From Microbulbifer hydrolyticus (lineage in GTDB: Bacteria; Pseudomonadota; Gammaproteobacteria; Pseudomonadales; Cellvibrionaceae): a stretch of 64,000 nucleotides of DNA. Positions 26,860 through 36,145 of this stretch are shown one piece after another. Numbering within the stretch: the first letter of the stretch is position 1; each line of letters opens with the position of its first letter. Below the pieces are notes generated by a model. It worked only from the letters and a program-made list of their open reading frames with translations. It made no database searches and had not been told where the DNA came from. The translations under genes were made by a program, and so were the position numbers. The DNA lies in NCBI RefSeq assembly GCF_009931115.1, contig NZ_CP047491.1, positions 1,873,501 to 1,937,500 of the forward strand, read 5' to 3'.

Positions 26860-27702
26860 ATGATGAGATCTCAATTTTTTTTCCTAGGGAAAAAGCTAAC
26901 CTTTTTTGTTGGAAATCCAGATGATGCGATTCAAAAGCAACATCTAAAAGGGACGCTTTTTGACCATGTTGAGCTGTTGAAGATGGCACGCTATATCAGT
27001 GACGGTGACTTGATTCTGGATGTCGGCACGAATGTGGGTAATCATGCGGTCTATTTTTCCAGATTTTTCCCATCGTCAAAGGTTATGGTATTTGAGCCAA
27101 ATCCAGATGCGATTAGAATTCTCGAGAAAAACTTGGATGCTAACGGTTGTTCTAATGTTGACCGAAGTGGGATTGGTATAGGCCTTTCAGATAAGGAGGC
27201 CGGCGCAATGAGTTGGCGAGGTGGGGATAATAACCTGGGCGGCTCTCGCGTGATTCCGACAGTAAATCTGAACGAGATTCCTGAAAAGCGCAGGAAAAAT
27301 TTTTCTCATATAAGTTTAATGCGCGGAGATTCTCTTGTTGAGGGTGATAAAGTAGGTTTTATAAAAATAGATGTAGAGGGTCATGAAATTCTGGTTTTGT
27401 CGGGGCTGGAGAGAACAGTAGCTAACTCGCGACCGACTTTGTTCGTAGAGGTTGATAAATCTAACGATGAAAGATTTAAGTCTTGGCTTGTTGCTAACGG
27501 TTACCATGTAGTTTGGGTTGATAATCACTATAAAAAGGTTACCAATTACCTATGCGTGCCAAATTCAGAAAAATTCAAGTGGCGAGCTCTTCATGAATGG
27601 GGGCTCAAGCTTCGCTTGATGCAGCATAGGCTGGAGCGATGCCTTTTTAACGCAAGATTCAGCGTTAAAAAGTGGATTGATAGCTACAAATTGAACGCGT
27701 AA
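26860..27702 (+). CDS. FkbM-family methyltransferase
   Basis: A 280-residue methyltransferase with an intact motif I (LILDVGTNVGNHAVYF), acidic VFEPNPDA, and the FkbM hallmark GFIKIDVEGHEILVLSG. This argues for an active O-methyltransferase of the glycan locus. The start ATGATG pair is used as given. The C-terminal 50 residues are basic. Last gene of the plus arm before the terminator. Confidence 0.87.
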   Translation: MMRSQFFFLGKKLTFFVGNPDDAIQKQHLKGTLFDHVELLKMARYISDGDLILDVGTNVGNHAVYFSRFFPSSKVMVFEPNPDAIRILEKNLDANGCSNVDRSGIGIGLSDKEAGAMSWRGGDNNLGGSRVIPTVNLNEIPEKRRKNFSHISLMRGDSLVEGDKVGFIKIDVEGHEILVLSGLERTVANSRPTLFVEVDKSNDERFKSWLVANGYHVVWVDNHYKKVTNYLCVPNSEKFKWRALHEWGLKLRLMQHRLERCLFNARFSVKKWIDSYKLNA

Positions 27703-27726
27703 ATTAATAGATTTTTCTAAAAATAG

Positions 27727-27768
27727 AGCACCACATAGATTGTAAGTCTATGTTCGGTGCTTTTTTTT
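27727..27768. terminator. Bidirectional terminator between convergent glycan arms
   Basis: Stem AGCACC..ACATAGA pairs with TCTATGT..GGTGCT around a short loop, followed by eight T on the plus strand. On the minus strand the hairpin is followed by CTATTTTTAG. It separates the plus and minus arms. Confidence 0.85.
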
Positions 27769-27908
27769 CAAACCGCGTCGGACAATGGGACTATTTATAA
27801 TAAAAGGTGGAAATACTGATCACAAGTAAACTAGTGGATCGGTTTTAGTCACTTGAGTTAGTGTCTCCAATCATAACTTTCTAGTGAATAGAGTTAACGG
27901 ACTTCTAT

Positions 27909-28829
27909 TCAGGCTTTATAGCTTTCTGGAATTTGTATGCCAAGTTGCTCGAGTTTTTTTAGCTCTGGGCGAACTGCCTCCCTCAAACGTTCGTATAAGG
28001 CCGGCGGTAATGTAAGGTCGATAGACGGGTTTGATTTCTTGTGTGTATTCACGTGAGTGTAAGTGTGCTGCTTGATCTCCAAGAATTCTTCAATTTCTCG
28101 TACCGAACTTTCAAAGTTTTCGATGAAGCTTTCAAAAGGAATTATTTTTAGTTCATTTGAAGAAAGATTTCCTTTTAATTGCTGAGCTATATCTCCGTAG
28201 CGACTATGAGAGGATATACCAGTTTCAGTGAGCTTAGCCTCAAGGTCTTTAAGGCTAAAGTTCTCTAGCTCGTGTTTTCGCCCGGAATGAATCAGGTCAA
28301 ACTTAATGTGGGACCATAGTCGAGCGACGGGGTGGCGTAATACATAAATAACCCGGAGTTTCGGGGCTAGTCTTTTTACGTGATCCCAACCTCGTGGTGA
28401 GAGCAGGGCATGATAATTGCTGAAGTCACACGCGTACCGATCGCCTACGTCCGCAAATACACTTTCGAACCATGCGTCGTTTACTGGTGAAGTTAAATAT
28501 TTATCTGAATACCATCTTACGATATCTCTTAACTCCTCCGGATCCTTTAATTTTGCGTATCGATTGTGCATTACCATGGATAGGCGATGGCGTCGAAAAT
28601 CGGTCGACAGAATTGTATGTTTTCTAGTGAGGTTACTAGAGATTGTATTGAAAAGGGTGGGGGATAACGGTTTTTGTAACTTTCTCGAAAGTCCATTGGT
28701 ATGGGCGAAATAGTGGAGCTCCTTTTCCGGTGTGAAATACAGATCGGGATGTTTTTGAAATACATTGTACAAAAACGTGGTTCCTGCTTTCATCGCTCCT
28801 ACAGATAAAAACAGCTTACTTACTGGCAT
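27909..28829 (-). CDS. Sulfotransferase
   Basis: A 306-residue PAPS-dependent sulfotransferase. The 5'-loop LSVGAMKAGTTFLYN is at residues 8-22, and HPDLYFTPEKELHYF follows. RVIYVLRHPVARLWSHIKFD is the 3'-phosphate motif. It closely resembles polysaccharide (heparan-type) sulfotransferases in layout. Its start overlaps the upstream glycosyltransferase stop by 10 nt. It is unrelated in detail to the sulfotransferase at 23.2 kb, so the locus carries two distinct ones. Confidence 0.9.
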   Translation of the reverse strand: MPVSKLFLSVGAMKAGTTFLYNVFQKHPDLYFTPEKELHYFAHTNGLSRKLQKPLSPTLFNTISSNLTRKHTILSTDFRRHRLSMVMHNRYAKLKDPEELRDIVRWYSDKYLTSPVNDAWFESVFADVGDRYACDFSNYHALLSPRGWDHVKRLAPKLRVIYVLRHPVARLWSHIKFDLIHSGRKHELENFSLKDLEAKLTETGISSHSRYGDIAQQLKGNLSSNELKIIPFESFIENFESSVREIEEFLEIKQHTYTHVNTHKKSNPSIDLTLPPALYERLREAVRPELKKLEQLGIQIPESYKA

Positions 28830-30085
28830 TCCGGGACCTCAATTCTTTTGCTTACTTTTGTGTCTAGTAGTTTCATCAGGGTTTGGTTTAATTGATCGCC
28901 CTGATCTTGGATCAATGAAATATGCCTGGTCTCTCGAACTATTGGAAGTTCGTAATCCAGAATATTGGTTATGGCTTTTTTCAGGTACGAATGGTCTGAG
29001 GACAGGGGTATTACCGTAGCGTTGACGCCATCAATGCAGTCCTCAGATAGGCCGCCTGCATCACTCGCAATTACCCAGACACCGCGAATCATCGCTTCAC
29101 GCACTGTTAGGCCAAAGCTTTCCTTCCACTGGGATGGGAACAATAGAACATCAATTTCGGAGAAAAACTCATCCATGCTTTCTTGTGTGTATGGAGGGAC
29201 AAAAGTAACTTTCCCCGGAATTTTCCAAGTCGGATCATGCTTCCAGGTTTCATTTCTGGCTGCACCTGCATCGACGACCTTTAGCTCATAGTTGCTAGCT
29301 TCTATTTCGTTGAAAGCTTTGTGTATAAGCATCGCGCCTTTTATTGGACCTGGGCCTCCAACGAAGCCAAATCGCACACCGGTGTATTCTGGTCTTTTAC
29401 TTCGATTGAAGTCAGTTTTCGGAGGTTTTACACCATTTTTATTTACCAGACATTTCTCAGCGGGAAAGCCGTTTAGTAGGTGCAAGTTTCGATGGAAGTT
29501 GCTGGGGAAAAGCAGTAGGTCTGATGATTTCAGTGCGCTATGCAATATTTTGGTTCGGCGACGTGTTATCGCCAAGTCATCAACGCAATGGCGGCATACA
29601 TCAGGGTTTATGGTTTCCTGATGGCAATAGCGCCCCATACTGTTGATCATAAATTGCCGTTCACACAGCCACCAGCAATCATGGACGGTTGTGACGAGCG
29701 GGATTTTTCTCGATTTGACTTCTTCGAGACAAGTGGCACCCATATTCTGTACGCAATGCATGTGTACGACGTCTGGCTTTACCCTATCGAGTATCTGTCC
29801 GAAAATTTCGTCGAAACGCTCATTGTGCCAGCTATCTGCTGCGTTAATTCTGTGCTCAGGAATCTTGACTCCGATTACATCAATGCCGAGGGTCGAGTAA
29901 CGGCGCATCGAATAATATGGAAGTGCGGGGTCATCTACGTTTGCTACCACAACGACGTCCCAGTCATGGGTGTTCTTAAGCTCCAGCGCCATGTTTTCTG
30001 CAACGACAGTTGCCCCTCCAAATGAGGTAGGAGAGAAAAATATATTTCCGATCAGTACCCGTTTTTTTTTAGCAACGGCGTCCAT
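28820..30085 (-). CDS. Family 4 glycosyltransferase
   Basis: A 421-residue GT-B enzyme. N-terminal GGATVVAENMA and the acceptor-side DVVHMHCVQNMG are typical. C-terminal VRFGFVGGPGPIKG and the E-x7-E motif ESFGLTVREAMIRG bind the nucleotide sugar. A Cys/His cluster (CWWLCERQ and later CRHC) is found in many such enzymes. The ATG at 30085 lies 17 nt inside the preceding gene, which indicates coupling. Confidence 0.88.
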   Translation of the reverse strand: MDAVAKKKRVLIGNIFFSPTSFGGATVVAENMALELKNTHDWDVVVVANVDDPALPYYSMRRYSTLGIDVIGVKIPEHRINAADSWHNERFDEIFGQILDRVKPDVVHMHCVQNMGATCLEEVKSRKIPLVTTVHDCWWLCERQFMINSMGRYCHQETINPDVCRHCVDDLAITRRRTKILHSALKSSDLLLFPSNFHRNLHLLNGFPAEKCLVNKNGVKPPKTDFNRSKRPEYTGVRFGFVGGPGPIKGAMLIHKAFNEIEASNYELKVVDAGAARNETWKHDPTWKIPGKVTFVPPYTQESMDEFFSEIDVLLFPSQWKESFGLTVREAMIRGVWVIASDAGGLSEDCIDGVNATVIPLSSDHSYLKKAITNILDYELPIVRETRHISLIQDQGDQLNQTLMKLLDTKVSKRIEVPECQ

Positions 30086-31385
30086 ATATCATATCCTTGA
30101 TTGCTTCTGGGAGGCTGCCGGTAATTTCCCGGGTTCCAAGTGTCTCGCTGACTGACTGTTGTGCGTTTTTCCCCAATTTTTCCCTAAGGTCAGAGCTATT
30201 CAGTAAGAGTTTGATTTTTCGGTACCACTCATCACTATCCGTTGCTAGATAGCCATTTTCCCCGTCTTTGATAACGTTGCAGAAGTCGCCAACCGATGAC
30301 GCTACTGTAGGGATGCCGGCCAAGGAGGCCTCCATAAAGCGAATTGCACTTTTACAGTCATTAAAGTCGTCGATCACTAGTGGTACAATATTAATATCTG
30401 CACGTGCCAGAGTTTTGATATATTGGCTGTAATCGCTAAAACCGGTTTCGGTTATTCTGTCCTCAAGCTCCCCGAAAGAGTCGGGCAGTATCAAGTGTCC
30501 AATAATTGATAGGTGTGCTTCAGGGTGCTCCTTGAGAACTTTAAACAGAGTGCTTTCTACAGTACGGAAGTCTGCTTCATGCGCTCTTGACCCGGAAGCA
30601 TATACGATCGATATTTTACCATTCGGTATATGAGAACCCTCGGTATTTGCGCGCTCCAGACCTTGTCGTGCTGCGGCAATGGTTTCCTGGTCTATCGCAT
30701 TTCGCCAGATAACAGCCTGCTTAGTGGATAGAGTCCTTACTTCTTCGGCGAGCTTTGGTGTGCTTAGAATTGCTACGTCGCACTTCACTAGGGCTTTTCT
30801 GTAAAGTTCAGTGGACTCGAGTAGTACGTCCTTTTCGTGGGAGGATAGATAATCGAGGTTCCTATTTTCCTGGTAAATCCTTTTTGAAAATATGGGATCG
30901 TCAATATCGTATGCGGTAGGAATTGATAGCCTGTCGCATTCCCTCAAGTAAGAGTCTAATAGAGCTCCATCCTGTACTCGATAAAAAATTACAAATGTCG
31001 CCATTTGAAGCATATTCATTGAGCGCGGAACATCTTCCCAGTGTGCATAGTTTGCATGCACACCCATTTGTTCCAGAGCCTCCATCTTTTGTACTACACG
31101 ATATTTCCTGCATTGAGGTAGGTTTAAGTCAGCAATTAGTACTACAAGCGGCGTCCGGAAAAGTTTTTTCGGCGGGCGGCTGGGCTTTTCAACGCGCTCC
31201 TGTGCGGGGAACAAGGTGAATGCTTTATGGTAGCCGGCGCCCGCGAGGAAGCTGCCAAATTTCAGGTGTCGGTCGGTGAGTTGCTTTGCTTTTTGTCTAA
31301 GTTTAAAGGAAATTGCCCACAAAAAGCGGTGCGCCCCATAAAGCTTATAGTACTGCCATCCGCGCTGTAATACTTTTCGTATCAT
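30069..31385 (-). CDS. Glycosyltransferase (GT4/GT1-like)
   Basis: A 438-residue GT-B protein. An N-terminal basic extension (about 1-75) precedes PLVVLIADLNLPQCRKYRVVQK. AYDIDDPIF is typical of a group of GT4-like enzymes in exopolysaccharide loci. The C-terminal half has ISIVYASGSRAHEADF, LSIIGHLILP and a donor site RFMEASLAGIPTVASSVGDF. It is followed with overlap by the second GT4 gene and preceded after 33 nt by the ABC exporter ATPase. Confidence 0.82.
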   Translation of the reverse strand: MIRKVLQRGWQYYKLYGAHRFLWAISFKLRQKAKQLTDRHLKFGSFLAGAGYHKAFTLFPAQERVEKPSRPPKKLFRTPLVVLIADLNLPQCRKYRVVQKMEALEQMGVHANYAHWEDVPRSMNMLQMATFVIFYRVQDGALLDSYLRECDRLSIPTAYDIDDPIFSKRIYQENRNLDYLSSHEKDVLLESTELYRKALVKCDVAILSTPKLAEEVRTLSTKQAVIWRNAIDQETIAAARQGLERANTEGSHIPNGKISIVYASGSRAHEADFRTVESTLFKVLKEHPEAHLSIIGHLILPDSFGELEDRITETGFSDYSQYIKTLARADINIVPLVIDDFNDCKSAIRFMEASLAGIPTVASSVGDFCNVIKDGENGYLATDSDEWYRKIKLLLNSSDLREKLGKNAQQSVSETLGTREITGSLPEAIKDMIYGRRC

Positions 31386-31418
31386 GGGGATTCCTAGTGT
31401 GCCTGTGCGAAAGTTAAA

Positions 31419-32141
31419 TTAGTCAAGTAATTCTTCAGCAGTTCCGGTTGCTACAACTTTTCCTTCCTCCAGGCAGATGACTTTGTTGCAAACGGTTTTA
31501 AGTAACTTGTGGTTATGAGATGCCAGAACAATTATTCCGGCCTTTTCCGCAAGATCGCTCATTCTATCTTTAGCCTTTTGTTGAAAGGCTGGATCTCCGG
31601 CACCGATCCATTCGTCCATCAGGAGGATTTCTGGCTCAAGGCAGGTGGCGACGGAAAATGCCAGTCTAGCAGCCATGCCTTGGCTGTATGACTTAAATGG
31701 TAAGTCAATAAAGCCACCCAGCTCGCTGAAATCGATGATCTCATCCATCCGGGATTCAATTTCTTTGGGACTCCAACCGTTGATCAGTCCTCGCAGGAAA
31801 ATATTGCGCCTTCCCGTTGCCTCTTGTCTAAACCCAAGGTTGATATTAAAAAGCGCATCTACTTTGCCTGATACTGAAAGCTCTCCCTCACTGGGCTCAT
31901 AGATGCCGTATAACACTTTAAGGAGGGTGGTTTTCCCGGCGCCATTGCTGCCTATTAAACCAAGTCTGTCTCCGGAATTGAGCTCAAAATTTACTCCTTC
32001 CAGAGCTTTCACCATTCGTTTTCGTCCAGTTGCCGAAATCTTACCGCCAGTTGGAGAAGGTTTGCGGTAATTGGGGGCAAGACTAATCTTCTGGCGAATG
32101 TTGTAGGTAAGTCCAATGTTTTTAGCTTTAATTGAAATCAT
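31419..32141 (-). CDS. wzt: Polysaccharide ABC exporter ATPase (Wzt/KpsT type)
   Basis: A 240-residue ABC ATPase powering export of a lipid-linked polysaccharide. Walker A GSNGAGKTTLLK, signature YSQGMAARLAFSVA and Walker B ILLMDEWIGAGDP are intact; the last is typical of the Wzt/KpsT/TagH group. There is no C-terminal carbohydrate-binding extension, so it is the short type. Its ATG shares one nucleotide with the permease stop. The symbol is by family and role. Confidence 0.9.
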   Translation of the reverse strand: MISIKAKNIGLTYNIRQKISLAPNYRKPSPTGGKISATGRKRMVKALEGVNFELNSGDRLGLIGSNGAGKTTLLKVLYGIYEPSEGELSVSGKVDALFNINLGFRQEATGRRNIFLRGLINGWSPKEIESRMDEIIDFSELGGFIDLPFKSYSQGMAARLAFSVATCLEPEILLMDEWIGAGDPAFQQKAKDRMSDLAEKAGIIVLASHNHKLLKTVCNKVICLEEGKVVATGTAEELLD

Positions 32142-32929
32142 CAGAGAACGTGAATGACCTTTTTTCGCAGCGCCCCTAAAAGCAGGAGAGCAAATAACCA
32201 GAGTACTAGGCCAACTGAAGCGCAGAATGTAAATGGAAAGAGCTGAAACTCACCGGTAATTATCGGTTGACGCACGATTTCGAGCGCGTAAGTGAAAGGG
32301 TTTAGATCATATAGAGTCTGCCTGAGACCGCCGCTGTTTGCAGGGTGCCAAAAAATGGGCGTCAGAAACATTCCAATCCGCATTGCGTTGCTAACAATAA
32401 ATTGTGAATCGGGAAAAAAAGCTCCGAGGAAGGCCATGCAGATAATTATGGCTGGCGCTATTAAGAGCAGAAGCGCTATGCCTACCGCTGAGTAGAGCCA
32501 TCCAATTGAAAGGCTGGCTCCGGTTATCGCAAGGATGGCAACACAGCCCACTGTGGTAAAACCAAGTCTGATAGTAGATTGCATCATCAACCTGAAGGCA
32601 TAGGTTGAAAGGGGCAGTGTGGTCCCCTTAAGAAAACCTTCTTCCCTGGCAAATAGGGTTACGCTCAAACTGATAATCTCGCTGACAAAGAACCAAACTA
32701 GAAGCCCTAGAGAAACATAGGATTGAAAATTTGGAATCCCTTGTCCTCGCTCAAATATAACGATAAATGTAAATGCGAAAGCAAGATAATTCAGCAGTAG
32801 CCAGAGGGGGCCAAGTGACGTGCGTTTATGTTGATCGCTAATATCTTCACTTGCGAGTGCAACCCAGACATTTTTTAGTTTTATTGCGGCTCGGACATCC
32901 GCGAACGCTGTGTGAAGGGTCTTGATCAT
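32141..32929 (-). CDS. wzm: Polysaccharide ABC exporter permease (Wzm/KpsM type)
   Basis: A 262-residue ABC-2-type permease with about six membrane helices. The amphipathic N-terminus precedes WVALASEDISDQHKRTSLGPLWLLLNY, which matches the Wzm/RfbA family (R-x-x-LGPLW). Helices lie at about 40-60, 65-85, 110-135, 145-175, 180-200 and 235-255. It is paired with the ATPase downstream (1-nt overlap) and preceded by a 302-bp gap. Confidence 0.9.
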   Translation of the reverse strand: MIKTLHTAFADVRAAIKLKNVWVALASEDISDQHKRTSLGPLWLLLNYLAFAFTFIVIFERGQGIPNFQSYVSLGLLVWFFVSEIISLSVTLFAREEGFLKGTTLPLSTYAFRLMMQSTIRLGFTTVGCVAILAITGASLSIGWLYSAVGIALLLLIAPAIIICMAFLGAFFPDSQFIVSNAMRIGMFLTPIFWHPANSGGLRQTLYDLNPFTYALEIVRQPIITGEFQLFPFTFCASVGLVLWLFALLLLGALRKKVIHVL

Positions 32930-33231
32930 TGAAGTCTCGTGTGATGCTTTACTTCTGGTACACGGGCTATAAAACTAATTTGACCCAATACGAATTTATT
33001 GGGCACTAAGTATGGACCCTCATGTTAAAAAAATGACTCTGGCAGGGGCTGTGTGCGTCAGGATGAATTTGCCGACATTTTTTGTTGGGTATTGTCAGAT
33101 ATTTTGCCAATTTGGGGTGAATTTGCAACACCTCAGGCTCAAACGTGAAAATAAAGAGTTTAGTTCTTGACATTCATTTAGGGGTCAAGATTGGCTTGCC
33201 CGAAAATTACTGCGCACCTCTGATTCTTGAC
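32930..33231. other. Intergenic region upstream of the ABC exporter
   Basis: 302 bp without a credible gene. It is AT-rich and should contain the promoter for the exporter-glycosyltransferase minus-strand transcript. No clear -35/-10 pair, JUMPstart element or repeat stands out. It also follows the stop of the glycosyltransferase further upstream on the same strand. Confidence 0.5.
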
Positions 33232-34152
33232 TCAGCGAGAGTTTTTTACTGGGCATCGTCCAAGAGCTCCATCTTTAATCCCCTGAGCCGCAAGCCTCAA
33301 AGATTGCCATCTTTGCCCTGGCGCAAAAATACACAAAGACGCCAAAATCAACAGCTTCGTAAGTTCGGCACTGAACCACTTGAGTGGGACGTGCGGCTTG
33401 CGTGCGAGCAGGAGGCTGTTGCGGAACATGAAGTAATAGCGAAATGGTTTGTGTTTCGGTAATAGTCTCCAGCGACCCAGCCAAATTCGATATGTCTGTT
33501 CGCCCAGTCTATGGGACATATGGGCATCGCGTACTCCGTATAACCTGTAATTACGTGAGCGGGCTCGAAGGCACCACTCAGTATCAACATGATCTATAAA
33601 CAGTTCTTCATCCATTGGCCCAATTTTCCGAAATGCATCTGCATCAATGAGAGTGCCTGAAGAAATTAAAAATTCAGTTTCTACGAACGTACTATTTTGA
33701 AGTTCTGTTAATGGAACTCTGCCGAGATAGAACCAGGAAGTTCTTACAAATGGTGAGGCGACAGAATTTCCATCTATTTTGTATTGAGGTCCAACCGCAG
33801 CTGTTTTTTGCTGAAGGTTAAGGCGGAATAGGGAGCGGGATAGAATGGTTACGGAATCGCCTTCCATGACGCTGTCTTGGTCGAGTAGAAGTATTTGATC
33901 TGCACCTTGATCGACGGCCTTTTTAATTCCTGTATTTTGTGCCGCCCCCAGGCCTCGATTTTCGGGTAGGGAAACCAGGTCGCACTCCGGGTAATTTTTA
34001 ATCAGAGAGCGCAGGCTATCAAAATTTTCTGAATTGTTATCGACAACTGTTATCGATTGGACCTGGTGACGGAGGCTCAGGATAGATTTGGCAAGTAACT
34101 TCGTATCAGGATGGTATGTGACAACAACGACGTGTATCTGGGTGTTACTCAT
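33232..34152 (-). CDS. Family 2 glycosyltransferase (rhamnosyltransferase-like)
   Basis: A 306-residue GT-A enzyme. VVVVTYHPD and VDNNSENFD form the nucleotide site, and LPENRGLGAAQNTGI and LLLDQDSVM give the D-Q-D acidic motif. DEELFIDHVDTEWCLRARSRNYR matches WbbL/RfbN-type rhamnosyltransferases. At the C-terminus, YYFMFRNSLLLAR is also typical. First gene of the minus arm of the glycan locus, 302 bp ahead of the exporter. Confidence 0.88.
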   Translation of the reverse strand: MSNTQIHVVVVTYHPDTKLLAKSILSLRHQVQSITVVDNNSENFDSLRSLIKNYPECDLVSLPENRGLGAAQNTGIKKAVDQGADQILLLDQDSVMEGDSVTILSRSLFRLNLQQKTAAVGPQYKIDGNSVASPFVRTSWFYLGRVPLTELQNSTFVETEFLISSGTLIDADAFRKIGPMDEELFIDHVDTEWCLRARSRNYRLYGVRDAHMSHRLGEQTYRIWLGRWRLLPKHKPFRYYFMFRNSLLLARKPHVPLKWFSAELTKLLILASLCIFAPGQRWQSLRLAAQGIKDGALGRCPVKNSR

Positions 34153-34375
34153 TTGCCTTCGATACCTATTGGCGAGTGCCTTTCGTTCGTCTTGGAGACG
34201 CCTTTAATGATGCGAAGTAAGCCCCAATCATCAGTGGAACGAAGGGATGCGAAGCTACCAAACATCCTGGTGACTAATGGTTTCTCTGCAGTCACTTCTT
34301 GTTTCTGAGCTATCTGCAAATGACTGTTGATTCACAAAGTAACCAGGTAAAAGTTGTGTGTATTCTTGCTATTGC

Positions 34376-36145
34376 TCAAGTATCAAACAGTTTCGGCAGC
34401 TGTCCGTTTTTTAGGCGCTTTTTACTTGAAGTGCCTTGAATTTCCCGGCTCGACCTGATTAATTCCTGTACTAGAGCGTGTACGTGGGCCTGATTCATGG
34501 GTCTCGGGTTAACTCCAAACATGGCTTTGTTTAGTGATTCCCGGATCTTTCCAAGTACTGGCAGCTCCAATGATTCCTCTATTTGATATAGCGTCTGCCC
34601 TCTGGTGTGCGGCCAGTGTATGTTGGCCCATTGGATCAAAGCATTGTGTAATACCTCGGGTTCTGATGACACTGCTTTTTCCAGCTCAATGTCAGCTAAT
34701 TTTGCCGGTTTAACCTTACTTTCTCTCGATCGAGTTCGCACTTTGGCCTTTTGATATCTACGAAAAAACAGCAGCGCCCAAACAAGGTGCAGTGCGATCG
34801 CTGCAATTGCAATTTTTTGCCAAAATCCCGGTTCAACCTTAGAGGTGCTTGGAGTGGGGGTATCTGAAGCTCCAGGTGTACCTGAAGCGGTGGGTTTGGC
34901 TGCGGCTGCACCTGTGACATTGAACCTAAACGCCGGCAACTGCGTAGCCCGCTGCCGCCCGGTTTTCGTATCCCACCAGGTAATAGTCATTGGAGGCAGC
35001 TGATAACTCCCCGGCTTGGTTGCTACAATCGCGGTAGTTTCAATCCGGCTACCGGTAATGCCATTCATCCCTGGCTGATCTTCCTGTTGCGGCTGGTCCG
35101 GGTAGGTCTTCAGCCCTTCAATATTCAGCTTGGGTAGGGGCGGTAATTGCGCGGCGCGCAGGCCCTCTGCCCGTAGGGTAATAATCCGGGTAATGGGCTC
35201 TCCGACCTTGAATTCGTCCGGATCTTTGCTCCAGCTCTGCACCAGTCCGAGGCTGGCCGCCGGTAACCAGTTGCTGCCGCTGTAGCTGTCGGGCTTGGGC
35301 TCTACCTGCACGGTTTTGGGCTCTGAGCGCAGACGAATGCGCTGGGCATTGCGGTTGAAGAGGGAGAACGGGTCTCTTCTGCCGGTAACAGCGACGTAAT
35401 TCAGTGCGGGGATCTGTAATTCTCCGGAGCTTTCCGGGAAGACTGCGTAGGTCAGTTCGTACACGGCATGGCCGACGCCGTCGATGCGGCGTTCAAATCT
35501 TTGTTCGTTCACTTTCTCGATATGGGCGCCGGCAATCTGAAGGGGATCGGTGGCGATGTCATGCAGCCCCACGGTGGTGTAGAGGCGGACTTTTACCAGC
35601 AGCTGCTCCTGCACGTGGAGCTTTTCTTTGTCGAGCTCTATCTCCAGGAACGCTTTGCGGCTATCCCCTGTGGGGGCCTGGCCGGCTTTGTTTACGGTGA
35701 TCGGGATGGCATCGGAGATCTGGCCGTGCAAGTGCAGGGAAGGGACAAAGAGTCTGCCTTCTTTCAGTGGGGCGAGGATCACGGTCCATTCTACGAAGCT
35801 CTCGGCGTGGCCGTTGATCACGCGGTACTGGTTGGACTGCTGGCGGGACAGGACTTCGAAGTCCTGTTCGAGGAGGTCGAAGTCCGGTTGTCCGCCTCTC
35901 TGGCTACCGCTGTAGCGCAGGGTGAGGGTGAAGGTCTCGTTGATGGCGAGTTCGTTGCGGTCGACGGTGGAGGTGAGCTCCTGAGCATTTGCGGTGCTGC
36001 AGGCCATAAGGAGCATGAAAAGCACGAGGCATTGACGTACAAACCTGCGCACAGGTGACAAGAAGCTCCTGGTGTTGATATCACCTATTGGCTGGTACCT
36101 ACTCGCGAAAGATATGGTTTTGCGGGATTCCACTGTGGTTACCAT
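34376..36145 (-). CDS. batD: BatD-family protein
   Basis: A 589-residue periplasmic/membrane protein of the Bacteroides aerotolerance-like operon. A signal peptide lies at about 35-54 (QCLVLFMLLMACSTANAQ). BatD beta-rich repeats follow (ELTSTVDRNELAINETFTLTL, GRRDPFSLFNRNAQ). One membrane helix sits near residue 460 (IAIAAIALHLVWALLFF) and a basic cytoplasmic tail follows. The ATG at 36145 overlaps the BatB stop by 7 nt; an ORF start at 36178 would lie deeper in batB. Last gene of the operon. Family role: envelope-stress or aerotolerance function, not settled. Confidence 0.88.
   Translation of the reverse strand: MVTTVESRKTISFASRYQPIGDINTRSFLSPVRRFVRQCLVLFMLLMACSTANAQELTSTVDRNELAINETFTLTLRYSGSQRGGQPDFDLLEQDFEVLSRQQSNQYRVINGHAESFVEWTVILAPLKEGRLFVPSLHLHGQISDAIPITVNKAGQAPTGDSRKAFLEIELDKEKLHVQEQLLVKVRLYTTVGLHDIATDPLQIAGAHIEKVNEQRFERRIDGVGHAVYELTYAVFPESSGELQIPALNYVAVTGRRDPFSLFNRNAQRIRLRSEPKTVQVEPKPDSYSGSNWLPAASLGLVQSWSKDPDEFKVGEPITRIITLRAEGLRAAQLPPLPKLNIEGLKTYPDQPQQEDQPGMNGITGSRIETTAIVATKPGSYQLPPMTITWWDTKTGRQRATQLPAFRFNVTGAAAAKPTASGTPGASDTPTPSTSKVEPGFWQKIAIAAIALHLVWALLFFRRYQKAKVRTRSRESKVKPAKLADIELEKAVSSEPEVLHNALIQWANIHWPHTRGQTLYQIEESLELPVLGKIRESLNKAMFGVNPRPMNQAHVHALVQELIRSSREIQGTSSKKRLKNGQLPKLFDT

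Noticed and set aside
33145..33462. 105-residue plus-strand open frame opposite the family 2 glycosyltransferase
   Set aside because: Overlaps the C-terminus of a clear glycosyltransferase on the other strand and has no supporting motif.
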